Of a DNA stretch of 64,000 nt, positions 55,369 through 64,000 are shown one piece after another (within the stretch, counting starts at the first letter, position 1; each line of letters starts with the position of its first letter). Location of the stretch: the NCBI RefSeq assembly GCF_012102745.1, contig NZ_JAAVSY010000001.1:186001-250000 (forward strand), read 5' to 3'. Made by a program: the position numbers and the translations under genes. This stretch comes from Haematospirillum sp. H4485. Lineage in GTDB: Bacteria; Pseudomonadota; Alphaproteobacteria; Rhodospirillales; Rhodospirillaceae. Below the pieces are notes generated by a model that saw only the letters and a list, made by a program, of their open reading frames with translations, did no database searches and had not been told where the DNA came from.

Positions 55369-56355
55369 TCATCGGGTATCGAGGATACTGGGCAGGGGGC
55401 CGCTGCCCGGTGAACCCGGATTGCCGCTGTCGGCTGGGATAGCAGAATCATCACGGAGGAGAACAATGCTGATCCGCCGGTTGCGCGGGCTATCCGGATT
55501 GGATGGTTCCAAGGGATCATTGGGGCCAACGCCTGCGATCCGGGCAAACCGGTCATCTGGCACGCCACCCTGTAACAGGACACGCCGGGCCGCCAAGGCC
55601 CTGTCGGCTGAGAGCTCCCAGCTTCCATAGCCGGACGGGTCTGTGAAGCCCCCCGAGTCGGCATGGCCGGAGACTGCAATCTTCTGTGGCATCAGTTTGA
55701 CAACGCGGCTGACCAGAAGGAGCAGTTTCTGGGTATGCTCATACAGGGCACTGGACCCGGCCGGGAACATAGGAAGCCTGTCCTGGTCAATTAGTTGGAT
55801 GCGCAACCCCTCGGGAGTGTTGTCAATGATCAGGCTGTCTTGCAGAGCCTTCATTTGTGGCAACGCATTCAGGGCTTGCCTGATTTCGCGTGAGATGGTG
55901 TCAAGCTGTAGTTGCTCGCGTTGTCTGCGGGCATCTTCTTCCTTGCTTTGTTGTTGTTTCTGCTCTGCAGAGCTGTCCTGATCTTTTTCAGAACGCCCTT
56001 CCTGTGGATCGGTAAAATCCTGTCCGCCAGAGCCGACTGTAGAAGGGGGAAGGTTGATATTAGTCGCAGGTGGAGCTGAATTGGACTGGGATGCCCCTTC
56101 GCCAACAACCAAGCCACCGAGCATACCACCTGCTCCGCTTGGGCTTTGCGAAACAGCCGTGGGTGCAAAGTAGTTTGAAATCCCTTGCAGCTGTTCTTCC
56201 GTTACAGAATTAAGGAGCCACAGAAGAAGAAAGAAGGCCATCATCGCGGTCACAAAGTCGGCGTAGGCCACTTTCCAGGCACCACCATGGGCCGCGTGAC
56301 CACCCTTCTTGATCCGCTTGATGATTATTGCATTTTTGCCTTCTTCCTCGGCCAT
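55369..56355 (-). CDS. motB: Flagellar motor protein MotB
   Basis: MotB anchors the stator to peptidoglycan and carries the proton-binding Asp. The protein is 328 aa. The single membrane helix starts AYADFVTAMMAFFLLLWLL with Asp33 as the conserved proton site. A plug and a long Gln/Glu/Ser-rich linker (about 75-145) precede the OmpA_C domain with VSGHADSGGF and RNRRISIVLL. The last 25 residues are Pro/Gly-rich. motA lies 48 nt upstream on the same strand. Confidence 0.96.
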   Translation of the reverse strand: MAEEEGKNAIIIKRIKKGGHAAHGGAWKVAYADFVTAMMAFFLLLWLLNSVTEEQLQGISNYFAPTAVSQSPSGAGGMLGGLVVGEGASQSNSAPPATNINLPPSTVGSGGQDFTDPQEGRSEKDQDSSAEQKQQQSKEEDARRQREQLQLDTISREIRQALNALPQMKALQDSLIIDNTPEGLRIQLIDQDRLPMFPAGSSALYEHTQKLLLLVSRVVKLMPQKIAVSGHADSGGFTDPSGYGSWELSADRALAARRVLLQGGVPDDRFARIAGVGPNDPLEPSNPDSPRNRRISIVLLRDDSAIPADSGNPGSPGSGPLPSILDTR

Positions 56356-56403
56356 TTATCCCGCGCTGCCTTTCATTCCGGACCGGATTTCCCTGGTTTT
56401 ACA

Positions 56404-57264
56404 TCAGTCGTGCGAAAGGTTGGTGACCGTTTCTTCCAGTTCCTGGAACGTTGGACGTACATGAGGGGGGACAATTTTCCGGGCAAATTCGATGGAAACC
56501 TGTGGAGCATAGCCCTGCATGTGTGCGAGGAGGCCCGCCTTGATGCAGTTCAGATATTCCGTCTCTGATGTGTACGCGGCATCAATTGCCCGCGAGAACG
56601 GAGCGAAAAAGCCATAGGACAGCAGAACTCCAGAGAACGTTCCGACCAGGGCAGCGCCAATCAGGTGCCCAAGAACTTCTGGCGGTTCTGTAATCGATCC
56701 CATGGTATGGATGACGCCAAGCACGGCGGCGACGATGCCCAATGCAGGCATACCATCGGCCATGTCGCCCACGGCCTTTACGACCAAGTGATGCTCGTGG
56801 TGGTGGGCCTCTATTTCCTCTGTGATGATGGTCTCTACCTCGTGGGCATTGTTCGTGCCCAGTGTCAGGAGACGTAGATAATCACATAGAAACACCAGTG
56901 TATGATGATCGGCGGAAAAGTTGGGAAATTTCTGGAACAACGGGCTTTCTTCCGGTCGTTCCACGTGGCTTTCAAGTGCCAGATCGCCTTTGGTCTTGGC
57001 AAGACGAAATACCGAGTAGAGCATACTCAGCACTTCAAGATAGCTGTCCTTATGGTGGCGTGGCCCCTTCATCATAGGACCCATGGCGTGCCCGATTCCC
57101 TTCAGCACGCTTGTCGGGCTTCCGATTACCATGCTGCCACCGGCCGCCCCGAAAATAATCAGGAACTCCAGCGGTTGCCAAAGAACGTCCAAGTGGCCAC
57201 CACCCATGGCATAACCACCGATGACGCAGGCAATAACGATAACCGTGCCTATGATTACGAGCAT
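56404..57264 (-). CDS. motA: Flagellar motor stator protein MotA
   Basis: MotA forms the proton channel of the flagellar stator with MotB. The protein is 286 aa with four membrane helices: about 1-22, 33-52, 165-190 and 200-220. It has PLEFLIIFGAAGGSM, the cytoplasmic loop with conserved charged residues, and the GDMADGMPALGIVAAVLGVIHTMG helix with the conserved prolines. The ATG at 57264 is the start. It is followed by motB, so the motility stator is complete in this window. Confidence 0.96.
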   Translation of the reverse strand: MLVIIGTVIVIACVIGGYAMGGGHLDVLWQPLEFLIIFGAAGGSMVIGSPTSVLKGIGHAMGPMMKGPRHHKDSYLEVLSMLYSVFRLAKTKGDLALESHVERPEESPLFQKFPNFSADHHTLVFLCDYLRLLTLGTNNAHEVETIITEEIEAHHHEHHLVVKAVGDMADGMPALGIVAAVLGVIHTMGSITEPPEVLGHLIGAALVGTFSGVLLSYGFFAPFSRAIDAAYTSETEYLNCIKAGLLAHMQGYAPQVSIEFARKIVPPHVRPTFQELEETVTNLSHD

Positions 57265-57517
57265 GTGCCCTCTGTCCCATGCGGATTCCGTGCGGCCGCT
57301 TCCTGACCAAAGGAACCAGACCCTCTGGTTTTAGCCAACCGGGACAGAAACTGCAACACAGGTCGGGAATTTGCTGCCCCTGTTGGCAATTCTGTCATGA
57401 TTGTGCCATGTCCGGTCATGTCATGCGGGAAAATCCTTGTTTGTAGGTTATACAATTTCGTAGTACTGGGGCACACTGGTGTGTACCGCCTGAAACAGGC
57501 CAGACAGGTGAGGGTTT

Positions 57518-58000
57518 ATGCTGCCTGACGATCATAGCTTTCGTAAGACTCTTGGATGCTTCCCGACCGGTGTGACAGTCATGACCACCCTGGGGAAGGA
57601 TGGTGTTGCCACTGGCGTCACGATCAGCGCCTTTAGTTCGCTGTCGTTGTCGCCCCCTCTTGTATTATTCTGCTTGGACAAAAAGACATCTTGCCTTGAC
57701 GCGTTTCTGGACGGTCACTTTGGCGTGAATATTCTCTCACAGGACCAAAAAGCTGTTTCGGTTGCTTTTGCCCGCCGCAGCGGTGACAAGTGGCAAGGTA
57801 TTTCGCAGCGTCGCGGTGTAACGGGCATTCCTCTTATAGAGGGATGTGTGGCGTGCTTGGAGTGTAAGGTTGTTCAGGTTGTTGATGGCGGAGACCATAA
57901 GATTGTTATTGGTCAGGTCGAACATCTTGAAAGCGATGACGCAAAGCTGCCGCTTCTCTATTTCCGTGGTGATTACAGCCGGATAGGGGATGCCGTCTAG
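57518..58000 (+). CDS. Flavin reductase family protein
   Basis: The 160-aa protein is a flavin:NAD(P)H reductase, a split-barrel fold that supplies reduced FMN or FAD to monooxygenases. It has FRKTLGCFPTGVTVMTT, VTISAFSSLSLSPPLVLFCLDKK (flavin-binding), and HFGVNILSQDQ. The late region DHKIVIGQVEHLE is typical. No adjacent monooxygenase identifies its partner. It overlaps the dadA stop by 4 nt on the opposite strand. Confidence 0.92.
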   Translation: MLPDDHSFRKTLGCFPTGVTVMTTLGKDGVATGVTISAFSSLSLSPPLVLFCLDKKTSCLDAFLDGHFGVNILSQDQKAVSVAFARRSGDKWQGISQRRGVTGIPLIEGCVACLECKVVQVVDGGDHKIVIGQVEHLESDDAKLPLLYFRGDYSRIGDAV

Positions 58001-59259
58001 TATACACGCTTTTCCAGCCCGTAGCCGGTGGGATCAATGTCTGGTGTTCGTCCGGATACAAGATCTGCCATCAGGCGTCCTGATCCAGCAGACATGGTCC
58101 AGCCCAGCGTGCCGTGGCCCGTGTTGAGAAAGAGGCCACGGTAGGGTGTCTGGCATATGTACGGCACGGAGTCCGGCGTTTTCGGGCGTAGGCCGCACCA
58201 GATCTCGCTGGCTGCATAGTTTCCTGCATCTGGAAACAGGGACATCGCGTGTTTGCGAATGACATCGGCCCGTTTCTGGTCCAGCTTGGTATCCCATCCG
58301 GTCATTTGGGCTGTCCCTGCCGCGCGCAACCGATTCCCCAAGCGTGAGAAAACCATTTTGTTTTCATCATCGGTCACCGAAACAGAGGGCGCACCCGGTG
58401 CATGATCGGCCAATGGCACTGTGATGGAATAACCCTTGGCCGGGTACACAGGCAGGTGAATTCCCAAGGGAGCCAGCAGCTTTGGGCTATAGCTGCCGAG
58501 GGCAATGACAAAGGCATCGGCCTTGTAGGTTCCCATGTTTGTTGAAACACCAGAAATGGCTGGGCCGTCATACAAGAGGTGATTAATCTGAACTCCGGTA
58601 TGAAAGGTTGCACCGTTTTGCTGCGCAATAGCGGCCAAGGATTCTGTGAAGGTGCGGGCATCGCCACTTTCATCATCCGGGCTGTAGATCCCGCCGACCA
58701 GTTCATGGGCTTTGGCGGTCAGGGCAGGCTCAATGTCTGTCAGGTTATGTCTGTTGACAACATGCTGTGGCAAACCTGCCGATGTCATGACTTCCGCAGA
58801 TCGACACTGGAAATCATATTCACGTTGATTACGAAAAATATGCAATATCCCCTTGGAAAGGCAAGAGTATTCAAGCGAAAGATTTTCGCGCATCTGCCTG
58901 AGAGTCTCTCGACTGTAAAGGGCAAGATGCACGGTTTTGCGTGTATTGTTTTCAACGGCTTGTCTGGGGCAGTTGGCGAGAAAACGCAGGATCCATCGCC
59001 ACAGGGCGGGATCATAGCGCAGCAAGGGCATGACCAACGGAGCATCCTTGTTCCCCAGCCATCCGACCGCCTTGCGCAGGGTATGGAAGGAAGCCCACGG
59101 GGTTGCATGGCTGACCGAAACCTGTCCGCCGTTGGCAAAGCTGGTTTCCCGCGCAACGGCGGGCTGTCGGTCCAGTACATGCACTTCGTGCCCATCCTGT
59201 GAAAGCCACCAGGCTGTACAGGTTCCAACCACGCCGGCACCCAGAACGAGGACCTTCAC
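57997..59259 (-). CDS. dadA: D-amino acid dehydrogenase
   Basis: DadA is a membrane-associated FAD enzyme that deaminates D-amino acids, typically D-alanine, and passes electrons to the respiratory chain. From GTG 59259 it is 420 aa. The dinucleotide motif VLVLGAGVVGTCTAWWL opens the protein, and RETSFANGGQVSVSHATPWA follows. The C-terminal GLFLNTGHGTLGWTMSAGSG completes the FAD site. AGGAGAG lies 7 nt before the GTG. The frame extends to 59391, but the extra stretch is not part of the family. Confidence 0.93.
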   Translation of the reverse strand: MKVLVLGAGVVGTCTAWWLSQDGHEVHVLDRQPAVARETSFANGGQVSVSHATPWASFHTLRKAVGWLGNKDAPLVMPLLRYDPALWRWILRFLANCPRQAVENNTRKTVHLALYSRETLRQMRENLSLEYSCLSKGILHIFRNQREYDFQCRSAEVMTSAGLPQHVVNRHNLTDIEPALTAKAHELVGGIYSPDDESGDARTFTESLAAIAQQNGATFHTGVQINHLLYDGPAISGVSTNMGTYKADAFVIALGSYSPKLLAPLGIHLPVYPAKGYSITVPLADHAPGAPSVSVTDDENKMVFSRLGNRLRAAGTAQMTGWDTKLDQKRADVIRKHAMSLFPDAGNYAASEIWCGLRPKTPDSVPYICQTPYRGLFLNTGHGTLGWTMSAGSGRLMADLVSGRTPDIDPTGYGLEKRVY

Positions 59260-59337
59260 GGAAAACTCTCCTGTAGCCGTGACCCTTCTCCCGGCTTTAT
59301 AGAAAGGTAGTGGGCGGAAGAAAAGGGGGGATCGGAC

Positions 59338-60852
59338 ATGGATGAAGCAGAGAAGCGCTCTGTGGTGTCGTTTTCCGCTTCTTCCAGCCAATTGGAAGCA
59401 GCCCTGCTGAATCCCATGGAGATGAGAGAAGCCGATCGTCTGGCCGTGGAAGCCGGGGTTTCATCTTTGTATCTGATGGAAGCTGCTGGTTTTTCGGTTG
59501 CCCGCGAGGTTGTTCGCCTGTGTGGCCGGAAAAAGCGAGTTGTGGTGCTGTGTGGTCCTGGCAACAATGGCGGCGATGGCTTTGTAGCGGCCCGCATGCT
59601 GACGCGGCGTGGCTGGCCTGTCCGTGTGGCCTTGTCCTGCAAGTCCGATGCCTTGAAGGGTGATGCCGCAATCAATGCACAGCGCTGGAAAGGGCCTGTG
59701 GAGCAATTGTCCTCGCATAGTGTGGACGGGGCTGCCATGGTTGTGGATGCCTTGTTCGGGGCAGGTCTGGATCGTCCTCTGGATGGGGATGCTGCGGCTG
59801 TTGTCGCTAAAATCAACAAGGATTCGATTCCCTGTCTGGCGGTGGATATTCCGTCTGGTATCAATGGGCACGATGGCTCTCTTGATGGCCCTGCGCCTGT
59901 TTGCGTGGCAACCGTTGCATTCTTCCGCCCCAAGCCTGGGCATGTGCTGTACCCGGGCAGGGATTACATTGGTCGCTTGACGGTCGCTGATATTGGTATA
60001 CCAGCCTTGGTACTGGAGCGTGTTTCGCCCCGAACCTTTGTCAATGATCCTCGTCTGTGGTCTTTGCCTGTCCTGAACTGGAGAGACCACAAATACTCCC
60101 GTGGTCACGTAATTGTCTTTTCGGGTGTGCACATGAGTGGGGCCGCCCGTTTGGCCGCTATGGCTGCCCGTCGGGCAGGGGCGGGCCTTGTCACAGTTGT
60201 GGCCCCACGGGATACTGCTTTCCTGTGTGCCCTTGATCCAGGACTTATCGTTGTTCCTCAAGATGATAACGATGGGTTTCTGACCTTACCGCAGAATATC
60301 TGTGCCAATGCCGTTGTTATTGGACCCGGACTGGGTCGTGTTCCGTTATTGCCAGAGATGATCAGAGACATTGTATCTCGGCGACTGGCCATTGTTCTCG
60401 ATGCGGATGCCATCGATACTTTCGCGGGACGAGTCGATGAGCTACGCGCAATTGTGCGTACGGCTGCTGCGCCCATTGTCATGACGCCTCATGAAGGCGA
60501 ATTCGGGCGTTTATTTCCAGAAATGGGGACTTTACCCCGTCTGGTGAAAGCGCGTCAGGCTGCCAGGGATTTGGGAGTCTTCATGGTGCTGAAGGGAGCC
60601 GACACCATTATTGCAGCCCCTGACGGTATGGCTGCGGTCACAACGCATGCGGTTCCATGGTTGGCGACGGCTGGAAGTGGTGATGTTCTTGCCGGTATTA
60701 TCGCAGCCAACCTTGCCGGTGGTATGGACGGATTTTCCGCTGCATGTGCCGGGGTATGGCTGCATGCCGAGGCAGGGCGTCATCTTGGAAAGGGAATGGT
60801 AGCAGAGGATATTTCTTTGGCCTTTCCGCATATTCTTGCACAATTGACGTGA
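59338..60852 (+). CDS. nnr: Bifunctional NAD(P)H-hydrate epimerase/dehydratase
   Basis: Nnr repairs damaged NADHX and NADPHX. It fuses an N-terminal epimerase (about 20-220; LCGPGNNGGDGFVAAR and DIPSGINGHDG) with a C-terminal ADP-dependent dehydratase (about 240-500; YSRGHVIVFSG, GPGLGRVPL, PIVMTPHEGEFGRLF and TAGSGDVLAGIIA). Total 504 aa is normal for the fused form. It faces dadA, with 78 nt between the starts. It is followed by mcd 38 nt downstream. Confidence 0.96.
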   Translation: MDEAEKRSVVSFSASSSQLEAALLNPMEMREADRLAVEAGVSSLYLMEAAGFSVAREVVRLCGRKKRVVVLCGPGNNGGDGFVAARMLTRRGWPVRVALSCKSDALKGDAAINAQRWKGPVEQLSSHSVDGAAMVVDALFGAGLDRPLDGDAAAVVAKINKDSIPCLAVDIPSGINGHDGSLDGPAPVCVATVAFFRPKPGHVLYPGRDYIGRLTVADIGIPALVLERVSPRTFVNDPRLWSLPVLNWRDHKYSRGHVIVFSGVHMSGAARLAAMAARRAGAGLVTVVAPRDTAFLCALDPGLIVVPQDDNDGFLTLPQNICANAVVIGPGLGRVPLLPEMIRDIVSRRLAIVLDADAIDTFAGRVDELRAIVRTAAAPIVMTPHEGEFGRLFPEMGTLPRLVKARQAARDLGVFMVLKGADTIIAAPDGMAAVTTHAVPWLATAGSGDVLAGIIAANLAGGMDGFSAACAGVWLHAEAGRHLGKGMVAEDISLAFPHILAQLT

Positions 60853-60890
60853 CCCGATGTACCCGGGGTCTGCCCCGGAGGAGATGGATA

Positions 60891-62333
60891 ATGGCGCGGC
60901 ATCAGGTTCCTGGTTTGCTGGATCGTTTGGGTACCCTGTGGCGGGAATTTGTTGCTCCCCAAGGAGGGGGAGCGCTGGCTCATCTCGATCCGGATCTACC
61001 GGATGAGCAGCTTTTGCACCTGCGCGAGCAGATGCAGGCGTGTCTGGATGCGCGTGGTGGGGATGTTTCAGCTCGTACCCGTGCTGCGGCCTTGGGGCAT
61101 GTGTATCTTGGTTTGAGTGAGCTGGGGCGGCGACGCTTTCTGACCCTTATGGCAACAGAGTTCAGCCCTGATCGTGATGCCGTGGACAGAGCCATTGCAG
61201 AACTTGAAGGTGCGGATGACACCGAGCGTGAGCAGGCTGCCTTTCATGTCTATCAGGCTCTGCAGCCACCCAGGATAAGTTTATTGAAGCAATTCAATAT
61301 ATTGCCTGATGGTGTGAAGTTTCTTGTTGATATGAGGGCAGAGCTGCTCAAGTTTCGTTCCGGGCATCCTGAGCTTGATGGTCTTGAGCGTGACCTGATG
61401 GAAATTCTGACAGGTTGGTTTGATATAGGTTTTCTGGAATTGCGCCGCATCACATGGGACGCCAGCCCAGCAGCAGTCCTTGAGAAAATTATTTCTTATG
61501 AAGCAGTTCATGAAATCAGAAGCTGGGATGATTTGAAAAATCGTCTGGACTCTGACCGTAGACTGTACGGTTTTTTTCATCCCCGGATGCCGGATGAGCC
61601 CCTTATCTTTGTTCAGGTCGCACTTCTCAATGGGATAGCAGATAATATTCACGATCTGCTGGATGTTAATGCCCCGGTGGGGGATCCCGCCTTGGCTGAT
61701 ACGGCCGTCTTCTATTCTATTTCCAACGCCCAGAAGGGGCTTTCCGGTATCAGTTTCGGGAATTTCCTGATCAAGAAGGTTGTATCCACGCTGTCAGCCG
61801 AGTTTCCTTCCCTCAAGGCTTTTGCCACGCTTTCGCCTCTTCCCGGTTTTCGCGTCTGGTTAGAGCAGCAGGTGGAGAAAGACGGCGATGACCTTCTTCT
61901 TCCTGCTGAAATCAAGGCTGTTACAGCCTTGGTTCGTCGCAAGGGAAATGGAGCCCGTCCTCCTGCATTGGGATTATTCGGTCGTCTTTTGTCTGCGGAG
62001 CTGTGGCAAAGTGACAAGGACACAGCTGATGTTATGCGTCCCATTCTTTTGCGTCTTGCCACGATTTATCTGGTTTCTGCCCGCCGTTTTCCCGAAAAAG
62101 GAAATGTTCCTGTAGCCATTGATCCTGTGGCCCATTTCCATCTGAGCAATGGTGCCCGCATTGAACGCCTGAACTGGATGGGGGACCGCTCCGGGCGGGG
62201 TATCAGGCAGTCTGCCGGACTTATGGTCAACTACCTTTACCGGTTACAGGATATCGAGAAAAACCACGAGGGCTATAGCTCTCGGGGGACCGCAGCCCTG
62301 TCTTCAGCCCTTAAAGGGTGGCTGAAGGGGTAG
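60891..62333 (+). CDS. Malonyl-CoA decarboxylase
   Basis: This enzyme converts malonyl-CoA to acetyl-CoA and CO2, removing a fatty-acid synthesis precursor. The protein is 480 aa from ATG 60891, preceded by GGAGG. The N-terminal helical domain (about 1-150) leads into the GNAT-like catalytic domain with ITWDASPAAVLEKII and FSTLSPLPGF-like (FATLSPLPGF). The catalytic His and Ser regions appear as HFHLSNGARIERLNWMGD. The length matches the bacterial family. A short hairpin CCGGGG/CCCCGG lies just before its ribosome site. Confidence 0.93.
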   Translation: MARHQVPGLLDRLGTLWREFVAPQGGGALAHLDPDLPDEQLLHLREQMQACLDARGGDVSARTRAAALGHVYLGLSELGRRRFLTLMATEFSPDRDAVDRAIAELEGADDTEREQAAFHVYQALQPPRISLLKQFNILPDGVKFLVDMRAELLKFRSGHPELDGLERDLMEILTGWFDIGFLELRRITWDASPAAVLEKIISYEAVHEIRSWDDLKNRLDSDRRLYGFFHPRMPDEPLIFVQVALLNGIADNIHDLLDVNAPVGDPALADTAVFYSISNAQKGLSGISFGNFLIKKVVSTLSAEFPSLKAFATLSPLPGFRVWLEQQVEKDGDDLLLPAEIKAVTALVRRKGNGARPPALGLFGRLLSAELWQSDKDTADVMRPILLRLATIYLVSARRFPEKGNVPVAIDPVAHFHLSNGARIERLNWMGDRSGRGIRQSAGLMVNYLYRLQDIEKNHEGYSSRGTAALSSALKGWLKG

Positions 62334-62524
62334 GCTGTTTGCTCACTGAGTCGGCTGTTCATGCATTCTTTTGTTGCCATTTGTATCTTGAATTGTCTAT
62401 GTGTGTGGCTTCGTGCAGCCGATCTTGGTCGGCAGCCGGTGTTCTGCGTGGTGCAGGCAGTGGCAAAAACTGCTTTGTTGACCGCAAAGTTGAGCTTGGC
62501 TGTAGATAAGGTGTGGCAGCGCTG

Positions 62525-62610
62525 GCGGGCGTGGCGAAATTGGTATACGCGCCGGATTTAGGTTCCGGTGGCCTTGTGTCGTGGGGGTTCAAGTCCCTCC
62601 GCCCGCACCA
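62525..62610 (+). tRNA. tRNA-Leu (TAG)
   Basis: The 86-nt gene has a long variable arm as expected for leucine. The acceptor stem is GCGGGCG/CGCCCGC with discriminator A and encoded CCA. The anticodon stem CCGGA/TCCGG presents TAG at 62559-62561. Confidence 0.95.
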
Positions 62611-62754
62611 CATTATCCGCGAGGATTGTCACTGTGCCTGTATATCCGGGCAAGGACAGGACCCGGGTAAAAAAGGGTTTTCGGTTTGTCATAAGGGGAA
62701 GCAGGGCCAAGATTGTCGCGGTCCGTTCGGTACCCAAGAACTTCGGGATATTCC

Positions 62755-64000
62755 ATGCAGGTTACTCAAACGAATGCTGACGGTCTGAAGCATGCTTTCA
62801 AGATTGTCGTTCCGGCCGGAGACATTGGCAACAAGGTTGAAAGCCGTCTCAAGGAGGTTGCGACCCGGGTTTCTATCGCCGGCTTTCGTCCGGGGAAAGT
62901 GCCGATGTCCATTGTTCGCAAGCGCTATGCGGCCTCTATCATGGGTGAAGTTCTGGAAGATGCCGTCCAGGGCGGTGTGCGTTCGACCTTGGAGCAAAAG
63001 AAGCTGACACCGGCAGCGCAGCCCAAGATTGAGGTTGTGTCCTTCGATGAGGGCAAGGATCTTGAATTCACCATGGAATTCGAGGCTCTCCCTGAAATCG
63101 GTGAGACAGACTTTGCGGCCGTTCAGCTGGTCAAGCCTGTTGTGGAATTCGAGGATGCCGAGGTTGAGGAAGCCTTGGCCCGTATTGCGCAAAGCCGCAA
63201 GGTGAATGAGGTTGTCGAGGAAGCGCGTAAGGCTAAAACTGGCGATATCCTTGAGATTGATTTCGTTGGACGTATCGATGGCGAAGAGTTCCCCGGCGGC
63301 AAGGGTGAGTCTTATGACCTGGAGCTTGGATCGGGATCTTTCATCCCCGGCTTTGAGGATCAGCTTGTCGGTGCCAAGCCCGGTGACAGCGTTACGGTGA
63401 CCGTAACCTTCCCCGAGTCCTACCATGCCAAGGATCTTGCCGGTAAAGAGGCTGCGTTTGAGGTCAATGTGAAGGCTCTCAAGCAAGCCAAGGTGCCCGA
63501 GCTTGATGATGCGTTCGCGAAGTCTGCTGGATTCGATGACATGGCGGCTTTGCGTACCGCTGTGCGTGAGCAGATCCAGTCGGATTATGACAATTTGGTG
63601 CGCGGACGCATGAAGCGTGAGCTTCTGGACAAGCTGTCCGAGATGGTCAGCTTCCCGGTCCCTCAAGGCATGATCGACGCTGAATTTTCAGGGATCTGGC
63701 CCGAAATTGAGGCTGCGATGAAGAACGATGCCTTGGAAGAGGAAGACAAGGGCAAGTCTGAAAATGATCTGCGTGCTGAATATACCGCAATAGCCGAGCG
63801 TCGCGTGCGCTTGGGGCTTTTGCTGGCCGATACCGGGCGTCGTGGCGAGGTTCAAGTTACCCAGGAAGACCTTAACCATGCCGTGATGCGTGAGGCCATG
63901 CGCTATCCCGGTCAGGAGCGTGCTGTTTTCCAGTACTTCCAGAGTAATAAGCAGGCACTGGATCAGTTGAGGGCGCCTATTTATGAGGATAAAGTTGTTG
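62755..64000 (+). CDS. tig: Trigger factor, 3' truncated by window edge
   Basis: Trigger factor is the ribosome-bound chaperone and peptidyl-prolyl isomerase that greets nascent chains. The frame is open from ATG 62755 to the window end (415 codons), so the last part of the gene is missing. The ribosome-binding motif GFRPGKVP appears near residue 44. The FKBP-type domain (about 155-240) has GDILEIDFVGRIDGEEFPGG and LGSGSFIPGFEDQLVG. The helical C-terminal domain follows. It starts 144 nt after tRNA-Leu. Confidence 0.97.
   Translation, partial: MQVTQTNADGLKHAFKIVVPAGDIGNKVESRLKEVATRVSIAGFRPGKVPMSIVRKRYAASIMGEVLEDAVQGGVRSTLEQKKLTPAAQPKIEVVSFDEGKDLEFTMEFEALPEIGETDFAAVQLVKPVVEFEDAEVEEALARIAQSRKVNEVVEEARKAKTGDILEIDFVGRIDGEEFPGGKGESYDLELGSGSFIPGFEDQLVGAKPGDSVTVTVTFPESYHAKDLAGKEAAFEVNVKALKQAKVPELDDAFAKSAGFDDMAALRTAVREQIQSDYDNLVRGRMKRELLDKLSEMVSFPVPQGMIDAEFSGIWPEIEAAMKNDALEEEDKGKSENDLRAEYTAIAERRVRLGLLLADTGRRGEVQVTQEDLNHAVMREAMRYPGQERAVFQYFQSNKQALDQLRAPIYEDKVV

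Noticed and set aside
57264-57517. A possible sigma-54 or sigma-28 promoter for motA
   Set aside because: I found GTGCCA and GCAA elements, but not at the required spacing.
1-64000. CRISPR arrays, insertion sequences, prophage or defence islands
   Set aside because: No spaced direct repeats, transposase motifs, integrase or known defence proteins were seen.

Overview
The window is a gene-dense bacterial chromosome segment of moderate GC content. It carries housekeeping and envelope genes typical of an alphaproteobacterium, most likely of the Rhodospirillales. The evidence is the gene order rpsB-tsf-pyrH-frr-uppS-cdsA-dxr-rseP-bamA-skp-lpxD-fabZ-lpxA-lpxI-lpxB, LpxI in place of LpxH, a COQ9-type ubiquinone protein, an NDUFS4-like complex I subunit, an aspartate/glutamate leucyltransferase, and a fused indolepyruvate oxidoreductase. 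The genus assignment is inference. I see no insertion sequence, prophage, CRISPR array or rRNA operon.

Layout. 1-18.1 kb: the 3' part of dnaE, then the translation/isoprenoid/outer-membrane/lipid A supercluster, with many stop-start overlaps and several TTG starts. 18.1-22.9 kb: glyoxalase I and a two-gene RND efflux system. 23-27.8 kb: cytochrome c and rpsU on the minus strand, then def, COQ9 and an SCP2-domain protein, a GcvA-type LysR regulator, and dusA. 27.8-32.5 kb is the least conventional part: a possible 34-residue membrane peptide, an unknown 141-aa protein, a miniature flagellar rod-like protein, a Panacea-domain protein, a DUF192 protein, tRNA-Pro, the complex I subunit and tRNA-Arg, then two small unknown proteins. 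32.7-41.3 kb: a NUDIX hydrolase, an orphan ParA with an AT-rich palindromic upstream region, RluD, a DUF6476 protein, RhlE, and the giant indolepyruvate oxidoreductase. 41.7-47.5 kb: an envelope group with a small secreted cysteine protein, a GH17-GT2 beta-glucan synthase, an LprI-like protein, a GNAT enzyme, a CHAP-domain protein and an OmpA-family porin. 47.8-54.5 kb: pdxJ-acpS-lepB-rnc-era-recO and parC. 54.5-64 kb: bpt, motB and motA, a flavin reductase, dadA, nnr, malonyl-CoA decarboxylase, tRNA-Leu and the 5' part of tig.

How the genes work together. The first 18 kb links ribosome and translation factors to undecaprenyl phosphate, phospholipid, MEP isoprenoid, BamA and lipid A synthesis, so it forms one cell-envelope growth module. 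The pdxJ-recO operon couples cofactor activation, protein secretion, RNA processing and repair. No single locus is clearly a new system. The best candidates for undescribed biology are the unknown/mini-rod/Panacea group at 28.2-29.9 kb, the orphan ParA with its AT-rich palindrome, the secreted cysteine protein beside the glucan synthase, and the COQ9-SCP2 pair. Functional statements come from recognised motifs and family knowledge; no database search was possible.
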